A stretch of 64,000 nt of DNA from Streptomyces aureoverticillatus (GCF_014649395.1 NZ_BMSY01000009.1:310001-374000); one strand, 5' to 3'; shown: positions 33,162 to 41,677, counted from the first letter of the stretch. The notes: generated by a model from the letters alone, not told the origin. Numbers and translations are program-made.

Positions 33162-33926
33162 ATGAACCTGAAGATCGACCGCGACGGCCGGGTGGTCACG
33201 GTCCGCCTGCACCGCCCCGCCGTGCGCAACGCCCTCAGCCACGGCCTGATGACCGAACTCCTCGACGCGCTGCGGCCGTTGGACGGCGATCCGGAGGTCG
33301 GCTGTGTCGTCGTCACCGGTTCCGAGCGGGTCTTCGCTGCGGGCGCCGACATCAAGGAGATGGCGGGCAGGAGCGCGGCGGAGATGGCGGCGGAGGACTA
33401 CTTCGCGGGCTGGGAGGAGTTCGCCGCCCTGCGCACGCCGAAGATCGCGGCGGTCAACGGGTACGCGCTGGGCGGCGGTTGCGAGCTGGCGATGATGTGC
33501 GATCTCGTGGTCGCGGGCGAGTCCGCCGTCTTCGGGCAGCCGGAGATCAAGCTCGGCGTGATCCCCGGCATCGGCGGCACGCAGCGCCTGCCGCGCCTGG
33601 TGGGCAAGGCCAAGGCCATGGACCTCGTGCTCACCGGCCGCCCGATGGACGCGGCGGAGGCGGAGCGCTGCGGCCTGGTCTCCCGCGTGGTGCCCGACGA
33701 CCGCGTCCTGTCCGAGGCCACCGAGGCGGCCACGACCATCGCCTCCTACGGCCGGGCCGCCGTCCGGGCCGCCCGCGAGGCCGTCGCCCAGGCCCTGGAG
33801 ACGGGCCTGCGCGACGGCATCCTCTTCGAACGGCGCGTGTTCCACGGCCTGTTCGCGACGGCGGACCAGCGGGAGGGGATGCGGGCGTTCCTGGAGAAGC
33901 GGGAGCCCCGGTTCACGGGCCGCTAG
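33162..33926 (+). CDS. Enoyl-CoA hydratase/isomerase family protein
   Basis: A 254-residue crotonase-fold protein. The oxyanion-hole segments are intact (FAAGADIKEM and NGYALGGGCELAMMCD). The first catalytic Glu lies in FGQPEIKLGVIPGIGGTQR, and the TGRPMDAAEAERCGLVSRVV segment is typical of true hydratases. ATG at 33162 follows GAGAGGA. It is the third gene of the adenylation/membrane-oxidoreductase cassette, separated by the 13-bp repeat array. It could hydrate or isomerise a CoA or other thioester intermediate; ordinary beta-oxidation use is the alternative. It converges on GH51 with a 12-bp gap. Confidence 0.93.
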   Translation: MNLKIDRDGRVVTVRLHRPAVRNALSHGLMTELLDALRPLDGDPEVGCVVVTGSERVFAAGADIKEMAGRSAAEMAAEDYFAGWEEFAALRTPKIAAVNGYALGGGCELAMMCDLVVAGESAVFGQPEIKLGVIPGIGGTQRLPRLVGKAKAMDLVLTGRPMDAAEAERCGLVSRVVPDDRVLSEATEAATTIASYGRAAVRAAREAVAQALETGLRDGILFERRVFHGLFATADQREGMRAFLEKREPRFTGR

Positions 33927-33938
33927 CGGCCGCCGCGG

Positions 33939-36524
33939 TCAGCGGTTCCTGATTCTCAGGAACGTCACCGAGTTCCCCGGGAAGTCGTACGAGAACGACT
34001 TGCCCACGCCTTCGAAGGTCGACGTCACCGGTTTCACCGGCGTCGCGTCCTTCGTGTTCTCCGCGTTCGGGTCGGCGGCCAGCGTGGTCACGCGCGCGGT
34101 CGGCGCGACGGACGCCGCGTCGCCGAGGCCGATCTTCGTGCGGGCCGTCGCCGGCTGGGCGTTGACGACCTTGACGATGAGGTCGCCGGTGGCCTTGTCG
34201 CGGGTGACGACCTGCCGGAAGGGTTCCGCCTGCTTGTCGTCGGTGAACGAGCCCCACTTCTTGCCGTCGAGGAAGAGCGTCACCTGGCGGCCGCGCACCT
34301 CGACGCGCAGGTCGTAGGTGCGTCCCGTCTCGATCCTGGTGGTGTCCTGGACCATCGTCTGCTTGGCGCCGTCGACGGTCTTCTCCACGGCGGACTGGGT
34401 GTTGTTCCAGCCGCCCAGGTTCCACCAGTAGTGGTTGCCGGTGTCCTTGACGCCGAAGGCGACCATGAAGCCTTCCTTGCCGGACTTCTTGGTGGCCTTC
34501 ACGTTCAGGTCGTAGTTCTGCCAGCCCTTGTCGCCGGCGGTGACCAGGGTGTTCTCGGCGGCCTCGTCGGACTGGACGTACGCGCCGTCCTCGACGGCCC
34601 ACGAGCCGCGCTCCGAGGCCCTGGTCCACCGGCCGTCGCCGGCCGAGAAGTCGTCGCTCAGGAGGGTCCCGCCGTCCGCGCCGGTGACCTTCACGTCGTC
34701 GTAGGCGGCGCTGGTCGCCCAGGTGGAGAGGCCGACGGCGCCGGTGATCGGGCCGGAGGCGGCCGGGGTGCCGGAGGCCCTGGACGGCACGACCTCGTCG
34801 CCGACGTTGGTCATGAAGAGCTTCTGTGTCTCGTAGTTGGCCGAGCCCCACGACTGGTCGTTGTCGAACCAGATCATGTCCGGCTTCCACTGCACGGAGT
34901 CCTCGTTGGCGAGCAGCGGCGCGTACGAGGCGAGCTTCACGATGTCGGCGTTGCGCTCCAGGCCGGTCATGAACGCGGCTTCGGCGAGGGCGTTGGAGAA
35001 CTTGTTGCCCTGCGAGGCGTATTCGCCGAGGAAGACCTTGGGGCCCTTGCGGTCGTAGGAGTCGTAGCGGTTGTTGTTCTCGAGGAACCACTGCGGGCTG
35101 TTGTAGTAGTGCTCGTCGACCATCGCGACCTTGTGGTCGCGATTGAGCTGCCAGGCCTTGTCGAAGATCGTGCCGCTGTCGTCCGGCCCCGAGTTGGAGA
35201 CGACGGTGATGTCGGGGTACTTCGCCTCGATGGCGGCGCGGAACTGCTTGAAGCGGGCGAAGAACTCCTCGGGCAGGTTCTCCTCGTTGCCGACACCGAG
35301 GTGGGTGAGGCCGAAGGGCTTGGGGTGGCCCATCTGGGCCCGCCTCTTGCCCCATTCGCTCGTCACCGGGCCGTTGGCGAACTCGATCAGGTCCAGGGTG
35401 TCCTGGATGTGCCGCTTGAGGAGGACCGGGTCGTCGGTGGCCTTGTTCTGACCGCAGCCGGTGACCAGGGCGGGCACGACGGGCAGCGGCATGGCGCCGA
35501 TGTCCTCGGCGAACTGGAAGTACTCGTAGTAGCCGAGCCCGTAACTCTGGTTGTAGCCCCAGAAGTTGGCGTTGGTCGCGCGGGTCTCGACCGGGCCTAT
35601 GGTGTCCTTCCACTGGTAGGAGCGCTGCCGCTGCCAGCCCGACTTCTCGTCGTACGCCTCGTGGCTGCCGGTGTTGACCAGGCAGCCGCCGGGGAAGCGC
35701 AGGAACCCGGGCTTCAGGGCCGCGATCTTGTCGGCGAGGTCCTTGCGCAGCCCGTTCTCGCGGCCCTTGTACGTGTCCCGGGGGAACAGCGAGATCATGT
35801 CGAGCGCCGCCGCGCGGGCGGCGGCGACCGTGAGGCGGCCGGTGGTGCTGGTGCGGGTCGCCGTGAACGACGCCTTGTACTTGGCCCAGCCGCCGCGCGC
35901 GGTGACGCGGCGGGCGGCGGCCAGGTCGCCTGTGGCGTCGCGCAGGGTGACGGTGAGCGGCGCGCCGGAGGTCTCGCCGGTGCGGGCCCAGAGCGAGAAG
36001 TCGTACCGCTCGCCCTTCCGGACCGCGATGCCGGTGTTGTAGCCGGAGTTGGTGACGGCCGAACCGGCCCCGAGCGCGAGGTAGTTGCGGTTGCGCTCGT
36101 GCAGGCGTCCGGCGTCGTCCTGGACCTTCGCCGAGCCGGTGCCCGACACCTCCCAGGACGTCAGGGGCTTGTACGCCTTGTTGTCGGCGGTGGAGTACTC
36201 GAAGGACCGGTTCTGGACGAGCTCGGCGTAGAGCCCGCCGTCGGCCGCGCGGTTGATGTCCTCGTAGAACACGCCGTACATCGAGTCGTCGATCTTCGCG
36301 CCGGTACGGGCGGAGTCGACGGTGAGGCTGTAGTCGGTGGGATCGGCCGCGCTCGGGCGCTCGGCGGCGGGGGCGGCGCCCGGGCGCTCGGGGGAGGCTG
36401 CGCTCTTGTGGTCGGTGGAGGAGGCTGCGCTCTTGTGGTCGGCGGCCACCCCTGGGCTCGCGGCGAGCGTTCCGGCGAGCAGGACGCCCGCGGTGAGCCC
36501 GACGCTCCATCGTCTGCGTGCCAT
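33939..36524 (-). CDS. Secreted GH51 alpha-L-arabinofuranosidase
   Basis: An 861-residue exported enzyme releasing terminal L-arabinofuranose from arabinan and arabinoxylan. After the signal peptide there is a duplicated DHKSAAS stretch and a Pro/Ala linker. A carbohydrate-binding-like beta domain spans about residues 130-240 (RYDFSLWARTGETSGAPLTV). The GH51 barrel follows, with GGCLVNTG, acid/base Glu in GVGNEENLPEEFF and nucleophile Glu in VFLGEYAS. A LamG-like insert occupies roughly residues 610-760 (DDFSAGDGRWTR, WWNLGGWNNT) before the closing beta region. ATG at 36524 has AGAGG 5 bp upstream; the GTG two codons earlier is less likely. A GTTCG-type site lies 17 bp upstream. Confidence 0.94.
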   Translation of the reverse strand: MARRRWSVGLTAGVLLAGTLAASPGVAADHKSAASSTDHKSAASPERPGAAPAAERPSAADPTDYSLTVDSARTGAKIDDSMYGVFYEDINRAADGGLYAELVQNRSFEYSTADNKAYKPLTSWEVSGTGSAKVQDDAGRLHERNRNYLALGAGSAVTNSGYNTGIAVRKGERYDFSLWARTGETSGAPLTVTLRDATGDLAAARRVTARGGWAKYKASFTATRTSTTGRLTVAAARAAALDMISLFPRDTYKGRENGLRKDLADKIAALKPGFLRFPGGCLVNTGSHEAYDEKSGWQRQRSYQWKDTIGPVETRATNANFWGYNQSYGLGYYEYFQFAEDIGAMPLPVVPALVTGCGQNKATDDPVLLKRHIQDTLDLIEFANGPVTSEWGKRRAQMGHPKPFGLTHLGVGNEENLPEEFFARFKQFRAAIEAKYPDITVVSNSGPDDSGTIFDKAWQLNRDHKVAMVDEHYYNSPQWFLENNNRYDSYDRKGPKVFLGEYASQGNKFSNALAEAAFMTGLERNADIVKLASYAPLLANEDSVQWKPDMIWFDNDQSWGSANYETQKLFMTNVGDEVVPSRASGTPAASGPITGAVGLSTWATSAAYDDVKVTGADGGTLLSDDFSAGDGRWTRASERGSWAVEDGAYVQSDEAAENTLVTAGDKGWQNYDLNVKATKKSGKEGFMVAFGVKDTGNHYWWNLGGWNNTQSAVEKTVDGAKQTMVQDTTRIETGRTYDLRVEVRGRQVTLFLDGKKWGSFTDDKQAEPFRQVVTRDKATGDLIVKVVNAQPATARTKIGLGDAASVAPTARVTTLAADPNAENTKDATPVKPVTSTFEGVGKSFSYDFPGNSVTFLRIRNR

Positions 36525-36540
36525 GTACACCTCTGCAGTT

Positions 36541-36556
36541 GTTCGAGATTTCGGAC
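36541..36556. promoter_or_regulatory. GTTCG-type operator before GH51
   Basis: GTTCGAGATTTCGGAC, one mismatch in the right arm from GTTCG-N6-CGAAC, 17 bp before the GH51 ATG. An extra half-site ATCGAAC lies at 36569-36575, much as at the GH43 promoter. Confidence 0.5.
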
Positions 36557-36603
36557 GTTGGTCACGTCATCGAACAGAACCTAGGGACAGGGGACATGAC
36601 ACG

Positions 36604-37866
36604 TCAACGCTTCGGACAGACTCCTGGCGAACGCTTCGGACAGACTCCCGGGCAACCGCCGGGCGGCGGTCCCTGATCCTTCTCGGAGGCGACGGCGGAG
36701 GCGGAGACGAGCGTCGCGGCGGTGAGGCTGCCCCAGAGGGCGGCCGGGCCGTGGGGCGCGAGAGCGGTGATGACCGCCGGGGAGACGGCGAGACCGAAGC
36801 CCGTGGAGAGTTCGAAGCGGGCGAGGGTGCGTCCCAGGGCGTGGGCCGGCGCGAGGACGGTGACGAGCGCGGTGGCGCTCCCGGCATAGATGATCTCGCC
36901 GATGGTACAGACCACGGACACCGCGGCGACGGCCGGGGCACCCCAGCCGGGCCCCAGCGAGGTGGCCGCGAGGAAGCCGAGGTAGGACGCGGCGAGCACC
37001 ACGCCGGCGAGGGCGAGCACGGTGCGCCGGGAGAAGCGGGACATCAGGACGGTGACGGGAACCTGCAACGTGACCACAAGGACCGTGTTGGCCACGAAGA
37101 TGGCCGCCGACCACACCGGCGACGCGTGCAACTGCGTCACCAGGACCAGGGGGAGCGCGATTTCGGGGACGTTGAGGCAGAAGACGTAGACCACGTTGGC
37201 GGCCAGCAGCGCGCGCATCCGGGGTGCGGGCCCCTCGCCCCTGCCCGTTGCCGGGGCAGCGGCCGGACGCGCGCGCAGGTGGACCGACCACGCCAAGGCC
37301 GCCGCGGTGAGGTAGGCGAGCCCGGTGACGGCCGCCAGCGCCTGCAACGCGGCGGTGCCGCCCGCCAGGCACACGGTGGCGAGCAGCGCGCCCACGCCCA
37401 TGCCGGCGTTGCGCAGGGCGCGGCCGCCCGCGAGAGCGGTGTCGCGTTCCCGGCCGTGGGCGACCGTGGCCACCAGAGCCGCGTGCGCGGCCGGCCATGC
37501 CTGGTTGCCGATGCCGAGGAACAGCGCCGCCGTCGCGAACAGCCACACCTGCCCCGCCGGGGTGGCGAGCAACAGCACGACGCCCAGGACCCGCACCAGC
37601 ATCGACGCCGCCACGACCGTGCTGCGTGCGCCCCGGTCCAGCCATCGGCCCACCGCGGGCATGCACACCAGACCCGCGACGACGGCGACCGTCATGGCGA
37701 TGCCGGTGACCGGCGCGGACAGCCTCAGCACCGTCACCCCGTAGAGCAGCAGAAAGGGGCGCAGCAGGCCGGTGCCGAGTGCGTCCACGGCCAGGGCGAC
37801 GGCATAGCGGGGGCCTCCGGACGCACGGACGAGGGCGCGGGCCTTGATCTTGGTGGTGGTTGCCAT
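36604..37866 (-). CDS. MFS transporter
   Basis: A 420-residue major facilitator with about 12 hydrophobic segments. The signature after helix 2 appears as PAVGRWLDRGARSTVV near residue 70, and its C-half counterpart as MSRFSRRTVLALAGVV near residue 270. The C-terminus is odd: Pro-rich with a duplicated PGVCPKR motif made by a 24-bp DNA repeat that reaches the stop codon. It is divergent from the DUF5937 ArsR-type gene, and a 31-bp palindrome lies between them, so the regulator probably controls it. Substrate unknown; efflux is more likely than sugar uptake. Confidence 0.9.
   Translation of the reverse strand: MATTTKIKARALVRASGGPRYAVALAVDALGTGLLRPFLLLYGVTVLRLSAPVTGIAMTVAVVAGLVCMPAVGRWLDRGARSTVVAASMLVRVLGVVLLLATPAGQVWLFATAALFLGIGNQAWPAAHAALVATVAHGRERDTALAGGRALRNAGMGVGALLATVCLAGGTAALQALAAVTGLAYLTAAALAWSVHLRARPAAAPATGRGEGPAPRMRALLAANVVYVFCLNVPEIALPLVLVTQLHASPVWSAAIFVANTVLVVTLQVPVTVLMSRFSRRTVLALAGVVLAASYLGFLAATSLGPGWGAPAVAAVSVVCTIGEIIYAGSATALVTVLAPAHALGRTLARFELSTGFGLAVSPAVITALAPHGPAALWGSLTAATLVSASAVASEKDQGPPPGGCPGVCPKRSPGVCPKR
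36605..36652 (-). repeat. 24-bp tandem repeat at the MFS gene 3' end
   Basis: Units 36605-36628 and 36629-36652 share AACGCTTCGGACAGACTCC and differ in the last bases. They encode the repeated PGVCPKR and the final copy abuts the stop codon (36604-36606). Confidence 0.75.
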
Positions 37867-37900
37867 GGCGACAACGGTGCGTGCGGCCTCCGGGGCGGCC

Positions 37901-37931
37901 GCGTCGGTTGACGGACACCGTCAACCGACGC
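37901..37931. promoter_or_regulatory. 31-bp palindrome between divergent MFS and ArsR-type genes
   Basis: Perfect 14-bp arms GCGTCGGTTGACGG (37901-37914) and CCGTCAACCGACGC (37918-37931) around ACA, 34 bp from each start codon. It is the evident operator for the DUF5937/ArsR regulator. Confidence 0.75.
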
Positions 37932-37965
37932 CGTCGCCGGCCTTCCGGTCAGCGATGATGCGGGG

Positions 37966-39054
37966 GTGACGTTGAGGATCGACATCAGCGGCCTGCCGCC
38001 CGAGCGGCTGCGGTTCGCCGCCTCCCCGCTGGCCGAGCTGACCGCCATGCTGCACGTGCTGGCCGAACCCGGGCACCATCCAAAGCTCGCCGACTGGGCC
38101 GGCGACGTCTGGGCCGGGCTGCCGCCGGAGCTGGCCGAGCGGTTGCGGGAGGCGGAGTTCCTCTGGCGTTCCTCACAGGCCGACTTCCTGCTCCCCGCCC
38201 GGCCCCGGCCGACCCTCGCCGACGAGCTGGACGACGTGGACCGGATCGACGACGAGACGTATGTGACCGCCGCGCTCGTCACCACGTGCGGCGGCGACAA
38301 CCGGCTCCGCTCGACCGCACGGTCGCCGCTCACCGACGCGACCGCGCGCGAGCGGGCGCTCGACCTGGCCCAGGCCCGCGGCGCGCGGCAAGAGGCCTTC
38401 GCGGAACGGCTGCTCGCGGACCCGGCCGCGGTGCGGGCGCGGGTGCGCCACACCCTCGAACAGTGCGCCGAGGCATTCTTCGACGCCGCCTGGGCGGGCG
38501 TCGCCGTGCGGCTCGCCACCGACCTGCGCCTGAAGAACGACCTGTTGAAGCGGCAGGGCATCGGGGCGGCACTCGCGTCGGTCTCCGGCGCGGTCGGCCT
38601 GGCACCGGGCGGCGACTGCATCGTCGTGGACAAGCTGCAGGACAAGGCGACCGCCGCCCACGGCACCGGGGTCACCTTCATCCCCAGCGCCTTCGGCCAC
38701 CCGCACCTGGTGGTGGTCCACGCGCCCGGCTGGCAGCCGGTGGTGCAGTACCCCGTGGCCGAGCCGGGTCCGTCGGAGCCGGTGTCGCTGGACACGGTCA
38801 CCCTGCGGCTGGAGGCGCTCTCGCATCCGGTCCGGCTGCGGCTGCTGCGCACCCTGGCCCGCGGCCCGCACACCACCGGTGAACTGGCCCACACCTGGGG
38901 GCTCTCGCTCCCCGAGGTCTCCCGCCACCTCGCCGTGCTGCGCCGCGCGGGCCTGCTCACGCCCCGGCGGCACGGGCGTTACGTCCGCCACACGCTCAAT
39001 CTGCCGGACCTGACGGCGCTGGGCACCGATCTGCTGGCGGCCGTGCTGCGCTGA
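37966..39054 (+). CDS. ArsR-type regulator with N-terminal DUF5937
   Basis: A 362-residue one-component regulator. Residues 1-250 form the DUF5937 sensor-like domain (opening LRIDISGLPPERLRFAASPL), which is common in actinobacteria and of unknown ligand. Residues about 275-355 form an ArsR winged helix (LEALSHPVRLRLLRTL, LAHTWGLSLPEVSRHLAVLR, RRAGLLTPRRHGRYVRH). No metal-binding Cys cluster is visible, so it is unlikely to be a metal sensor. GTG at 37966 follows the 31-bp palindrome and opens divergently from the MFS gene, so autoregulation plus control of efflux is expected. Confidence 0.9.
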   Translation: MTLRIDISGLPPERLRFAASPLAELTAMLHVLAEPGHHPKLADWAGDVWAGLPPELAERLREAEFLWRSSQADFLLPARPRPTLADELDDVDRIDDETYVTAALVTTCGGDNRLRSTARSPLTDATARERALDLAQARGARQEAFAERLLADPAAVRARVRHTLEQCAEAFFDAAWAGVAVRLATDLRLKNDLLKRQGIGAALASVSGAVGLAPGGDCIVVDKLQDKATAAHGTGVTFIPSAFGHPHLVVVHAPGWQPVVQYPVAEPGPSEPVSLDTVTLRLEALSHPVRLRLLRTLARGPHTTGELAHTWGLSLPEVSRHLAVLRRAGLLTPRRHGRYVRHTLNLPDLTALGTDLLAAVLR

Positions 39055-39091
39055 GCGGCTTCGGCGACGGACAGGGCGTCCAGGCCGGCGG

Positions 39092-39123
39092 CGGCCCGGC
39101 CGGAGGTGACTCCGGCCGGGCCG
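39092..39123. terminator. Bidirectional terminator between ArsR-type gene and PL3
   Basis: Perfect 14-bp arms CGGCCCGGCCGGAG (39092-39105) and CTCCGGCCGGGCCG (39110-39123) with a GTGA loop, followed on the plus strand by TTT. It lies between two convergent genes. Confidence 0.8.
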
Positions 39124-39144
39124 TTTCCCGCTTGCCCTGAAGCG

Positions 39145-39981
39145 TCAGCTGTAGCTGATGTCCGAGGCCGTGAACTTGCAGTACCGCCCGTCCGGGCCGT
39201 TCCCGGTCTCGACCGGCTCGTCACCGGAGCTGTTGCCCGTGAACCGCGTACAGGTCTTGATCTTCTTGTTGCTGTCGCCGTGGATGCGGACCTTGCGCAG
39301 CGTGGCCGTGTCGCCGTAGTTCGTGTTGATGCCGACGATCGAGTTGCCCGGCGCCGTGACGTCGACGTCGTCCACGACGATGTCCCGCTTGTACTGCTTC
39401 GAGCAGTTGCCGCAGGAGCGGACCAGCTTGCCGAAGTCGGCGACCTGGAACTTGGCTATGGTCAGCCTGCCCGCGCCGTTGAACTGGAAGACCTTGTCGT
39501 CGGCCTTGCGGGCGCCGCCGCCGGTCACGGTGTACGTCGCGCCGGACGACTTGCCCTTGAAGCTGGCCGCGTCCTCGCCGACGTCCTCCCACCACACGTT
39601 CTGCAGCGTGCAACTGCCCATGCAGTGCACGCCGTCGGCGGCCGGGGTGCCCAGGACGACGTTCTTCAGCGTCGCCCCGTCCTGCAGCTTGATGATCGGG
39701 TCCTGGCCCTCGCCCTGACCGCCGTCGCCGAGGTCTCCGGTGCCGTAGTACCGCTTCAGCTCGCCGTCGTGGGTCTGCCCGGCCTTCACCTCGATGGTCT
39801 TGGACACTGGCTTCTGGCCCGAGGGCCTGGGCCAGGACGGCGCCGCCTCCGCCTCGGACTGCAGGGAGTTCGTGAGCACGAGGGCGCCGGTCAGGCCGAG
39901 CGCGGCCACACCGCCGATGACGGCTCTGCGGCGGATGAGGGAGCGGCGGTGGCGTAGGCGCCGGTTCGCCTGTTGAGTCAT
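39145..39981 (-). CDS. Secreted pectate lyase, PL3 family
   Basis: A 278-residue exported pectate lyase that cleaves polygalacturonate by calcium-dependent beta-elimination. The leader is Arg-rich and Tat-like (RRSLIRRRAVIGGVAALGL), with cleavage near SEAEA. PL3 parallel-helix hallmarks are visible: GDGGQGEGQDPIIKLQDGAT, GTPAADGVHCMGSCTLQNVW, WEDVGEDAASFKG, and SCGNCSKQYKRDIVVDDV. Six or more Cys suggest disulfides. ATG at 39981 has AAGGAAG upstream; the in-frame start at 40038 is less likely. It acts with PL11 on pectin. Confidence 0.95.
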   Translation of the reverse strand: MTQQANRRLRHRRSLIRRRAVIGGVAALGLTGALVLTNSLQSEAEAAPSWPRPSGQKPVSKTIEVKAGQTHDGELKRYYGTGDLGDGGQGEGQDPIIKLQDGATLKNVVLGTPAADGVHCMGSCTLQNVWWEDVGEDAASFKGKSSGATYTVTGGGARKADDKVFQFNGAGRLTIAKFQVADFGKLVRSCGNCSKQYKRDIVVDDVDVTAPGNSIVGINTNYGDTATLRKVRIHGDSNKKIKTCTRFTGNSSGDEPVETGNGPDGRYCKFTASDISYS

Positions 39982-40143
39982 GTCCCGACTTCCTTCAGTG
40001 GGGGAACCTTGCGTCTCCTGGTCGCCACTGATCAGCATTGGGTTGCCGCCGGGATCACGTCACTTTCACCGCGGGCACAAGTCTTCCCATTCCCCTGCGG
40101 GTTCACGTCGCCCCACTCCGCCGCGGGCTCACGCGGGCTGACG

Positions 40144-41094
40144 TCACCCCGCCCCGGGCTCGAAGCCGCCCTTCCACTCGCCCCGTTCACCGGCGGCGCC
40201 CGCGTCGAGCGCGTACGTGTCGTCCCCCGCGTCGCGCTCCCCCGCGGGGTGGTTGTACTGCCCGGCGAACACGTGCTGCCCGGCCGGTACGGTCCGCCCG
40301 GCGCGCAGCGTCCAGCGGTAGACGAGGAAGCCGTCCCGCTCGCGTACGGAGACGTCGAAGTCCTCGGCGGGCAGCGAGCGCCAGTTGCCGGTGTCGGCGA
40401 CCTCGCCGGAGCGGGCGACGCGCAGCTCGACGGTGAGGGCGGTGAGCGGCTTCTGCGCCCGCACCGTGATGTCGCTCTGCGACCAGTACGGGTTGGAGCC
40501 CGGGTCGATCCTGCCGTCCGCGCGCACGAGGCCGGCGCCGGGCGCGGCGGTGCGGGGCGGCTTCGGGGACGCGGGCGGACGCGACGACGCGGGCGGCCCG
40601 GCGGGCTGGGTCGCGGGCGGCGAGCCGCTCGCCGGGCGGCGGGGCGGGCGCTTGGTGCGGTCCGGCTCCGCGGTGGGCGGAGCGGGCACGCTCGCGGCCG
40701 GCGGCGTGCTCGGCGTCGTCGCCACGGTCCGGGTGTCCGGGTCGTCGCGTACGGCGGTGGCCACGCCGTAGCCGCCGGCGGCGAAGACGCCGGCCACGGC
40801 GGCGGTGGTCCCGGCCACGCGCAGCCAGGACGCGCCCTCCTCCCGGCCGCGGCGGGCCCGCGGCGCCCGTGGGGCACGGGTGCCGTCCCGGGCGCCGGCC
40901 ATGCCGCGTTCGACGCGGGCCAGCATGCGTTCCCGGTCGGGCCGGTGCGCGTGCCCCGCGCCGCGCAGCCGCCTGCGCAGGGCCGCGTCCCGCGCCTCGC
41001 GGTCCGCGCTCTCGTCGTCCGTCACGTCGCCGGCCTCGCCGTCCGTCACGTCGTCGTCCGTCATCCGGCCCCCCACAGGCGTCAGCCGCTTCAT
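40144..41094 (-). CDS. Single-pass membrane protein, partner of the SigE-family sigma factor
   Basis: A protein of about 316 residues with an acidic/Arg-rich cytosolic part (1-90), one transmembrane helix (VAGTTAAVAGVFAAGGYGVA), a long Pro/Ser/Thr linker and a beta-rich extracytoplasmic domain (PYWSQSDITVRAQKPLTALTV region, GNWRSLPAEDFDVSV, QHVFAGQYNHPAGERDAGDD). It starts 17 bp after the sigma gene, so anti-sigma or wall-sensing function is a fair guess. No known anti-sigma motif was recognised. An in-frame ATG ten codons later (MTDDDVTD) is a possible start. Confidence 0.7.
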   Translation of the reverse strand: MKRLTPVGGRMTDDDVTDGEAGDVTDDESADREARDAALRRRLRGAGHAHRPDRERMLARVERGMAGARDGTRAPRAPRARRGREEGASWLRVAGTTAAVAGVFAAGGYGVATAVRDDPDTRTVATTPSTPPAASVPAPPTAEPDRTKRPPRRPASGSPPATQPAGPPASSRPPASPKPPRTAAPGAGLVRADGRIDPGSNPYWSQSDITVRAQKPLTALTVELRVARSGEVADTGNWRSLPAEDFDVSVRERDGFLVYRWTLRAGRTVPAGQHVFAGQYNHPAGERDAGDDTYALDAGAAGERGEWKGGFEPGAG

Positions 41095-41110
41095 CGAGTC
41101 CCCGCCTCCG

Positions 41111-41677
41111 TCACGCGGTCCCTCCGCGGGCCTGGACGGCGGCGGCGTGCATCCGTGCCGGTGTGGCGTGCGGGCCGAGGCGCCGTTGCAGCTCGGCCAT
41201 GCCCTTCGAGGTCTGGCTCTTCACCGTACCCACCGATATCCCGAGGGCGTTCGCCGTGTCCTTCTCGGACAGGTCGAAGGCGTGCCGGAGCACCACGCAG
41301 GCGCGCTTGCGGAACGGCAGCGCGCGCAGCGCCTCCTGGACGTCGATCACGGCGGGTATGTCCGGGTCCTGTGTCTCGTCGGCGCGGTTGGACCAGAACA
41401 GCGTGATGCGGCGGCGCTCGCGCACCGTGCTGCGGATGTGGCTGCGCGCCATGTTGGCGACGACTCCACGCGCGTACGCGGCGGGGTGTTCGGCGGTGCG
41501 CACCCGGTCCCAGCGGTGCCAGAGCGCGAGCAGCGCGTCGGCCGCCAGGTCGTCGGCTCCGTCGTACTCGCCGGTCAGCAGGTGGGCGAGGCGGGACAGC
41601 TCGGCGTAGTGCCGTTCGAAGAAGGCGTGGAACTCGGTGGCCGGGTCACCGGCGGCCGCTTGCGGGGGCACCGCCAC
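41111..41677 (-). CDS. SigE-family (ECF-type) RNA polymerase sigma factor
   Basis: A 188-residue sigma-70 family protein. Region 2 is seen as FFERHYAELSRLAHLLTGEY and DDLAADALLALWHRWDRV, followed by AYARGVVANMARSHIRSTVR. Region 4 is EALRALPFRKRACVVLRHAF and LSEKDTANALGISVGTVKSQ. It belongs to the actinobacterial SigE family of ECF sigma factors that lack classic anti-sigma partners. Start GTG 41677 or 41671: the second has GGGGAGG at better spacing. The 5' end overlaps the GH31 gene end by about 30 bp, so sigma expression may be coupled to the GH3-GH31 operon. Confidence 0.9.
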   Translation of the reverse strand: MAVPPQAAAGDPATEFHAFFERHYAELSRLAHLLTGEYDGADDLAADALLALWHRWDRVRTAEHPAAYARGVVANMARSHIRSTVRERRRITLFWSNRADETQDPDIPAVIDVQEALRALPFRKRACVVLRHAFDLSEKDTANALGISVGTVKSQTSKGMAELQRRLGPHATPARMHAAAVQARGGTA

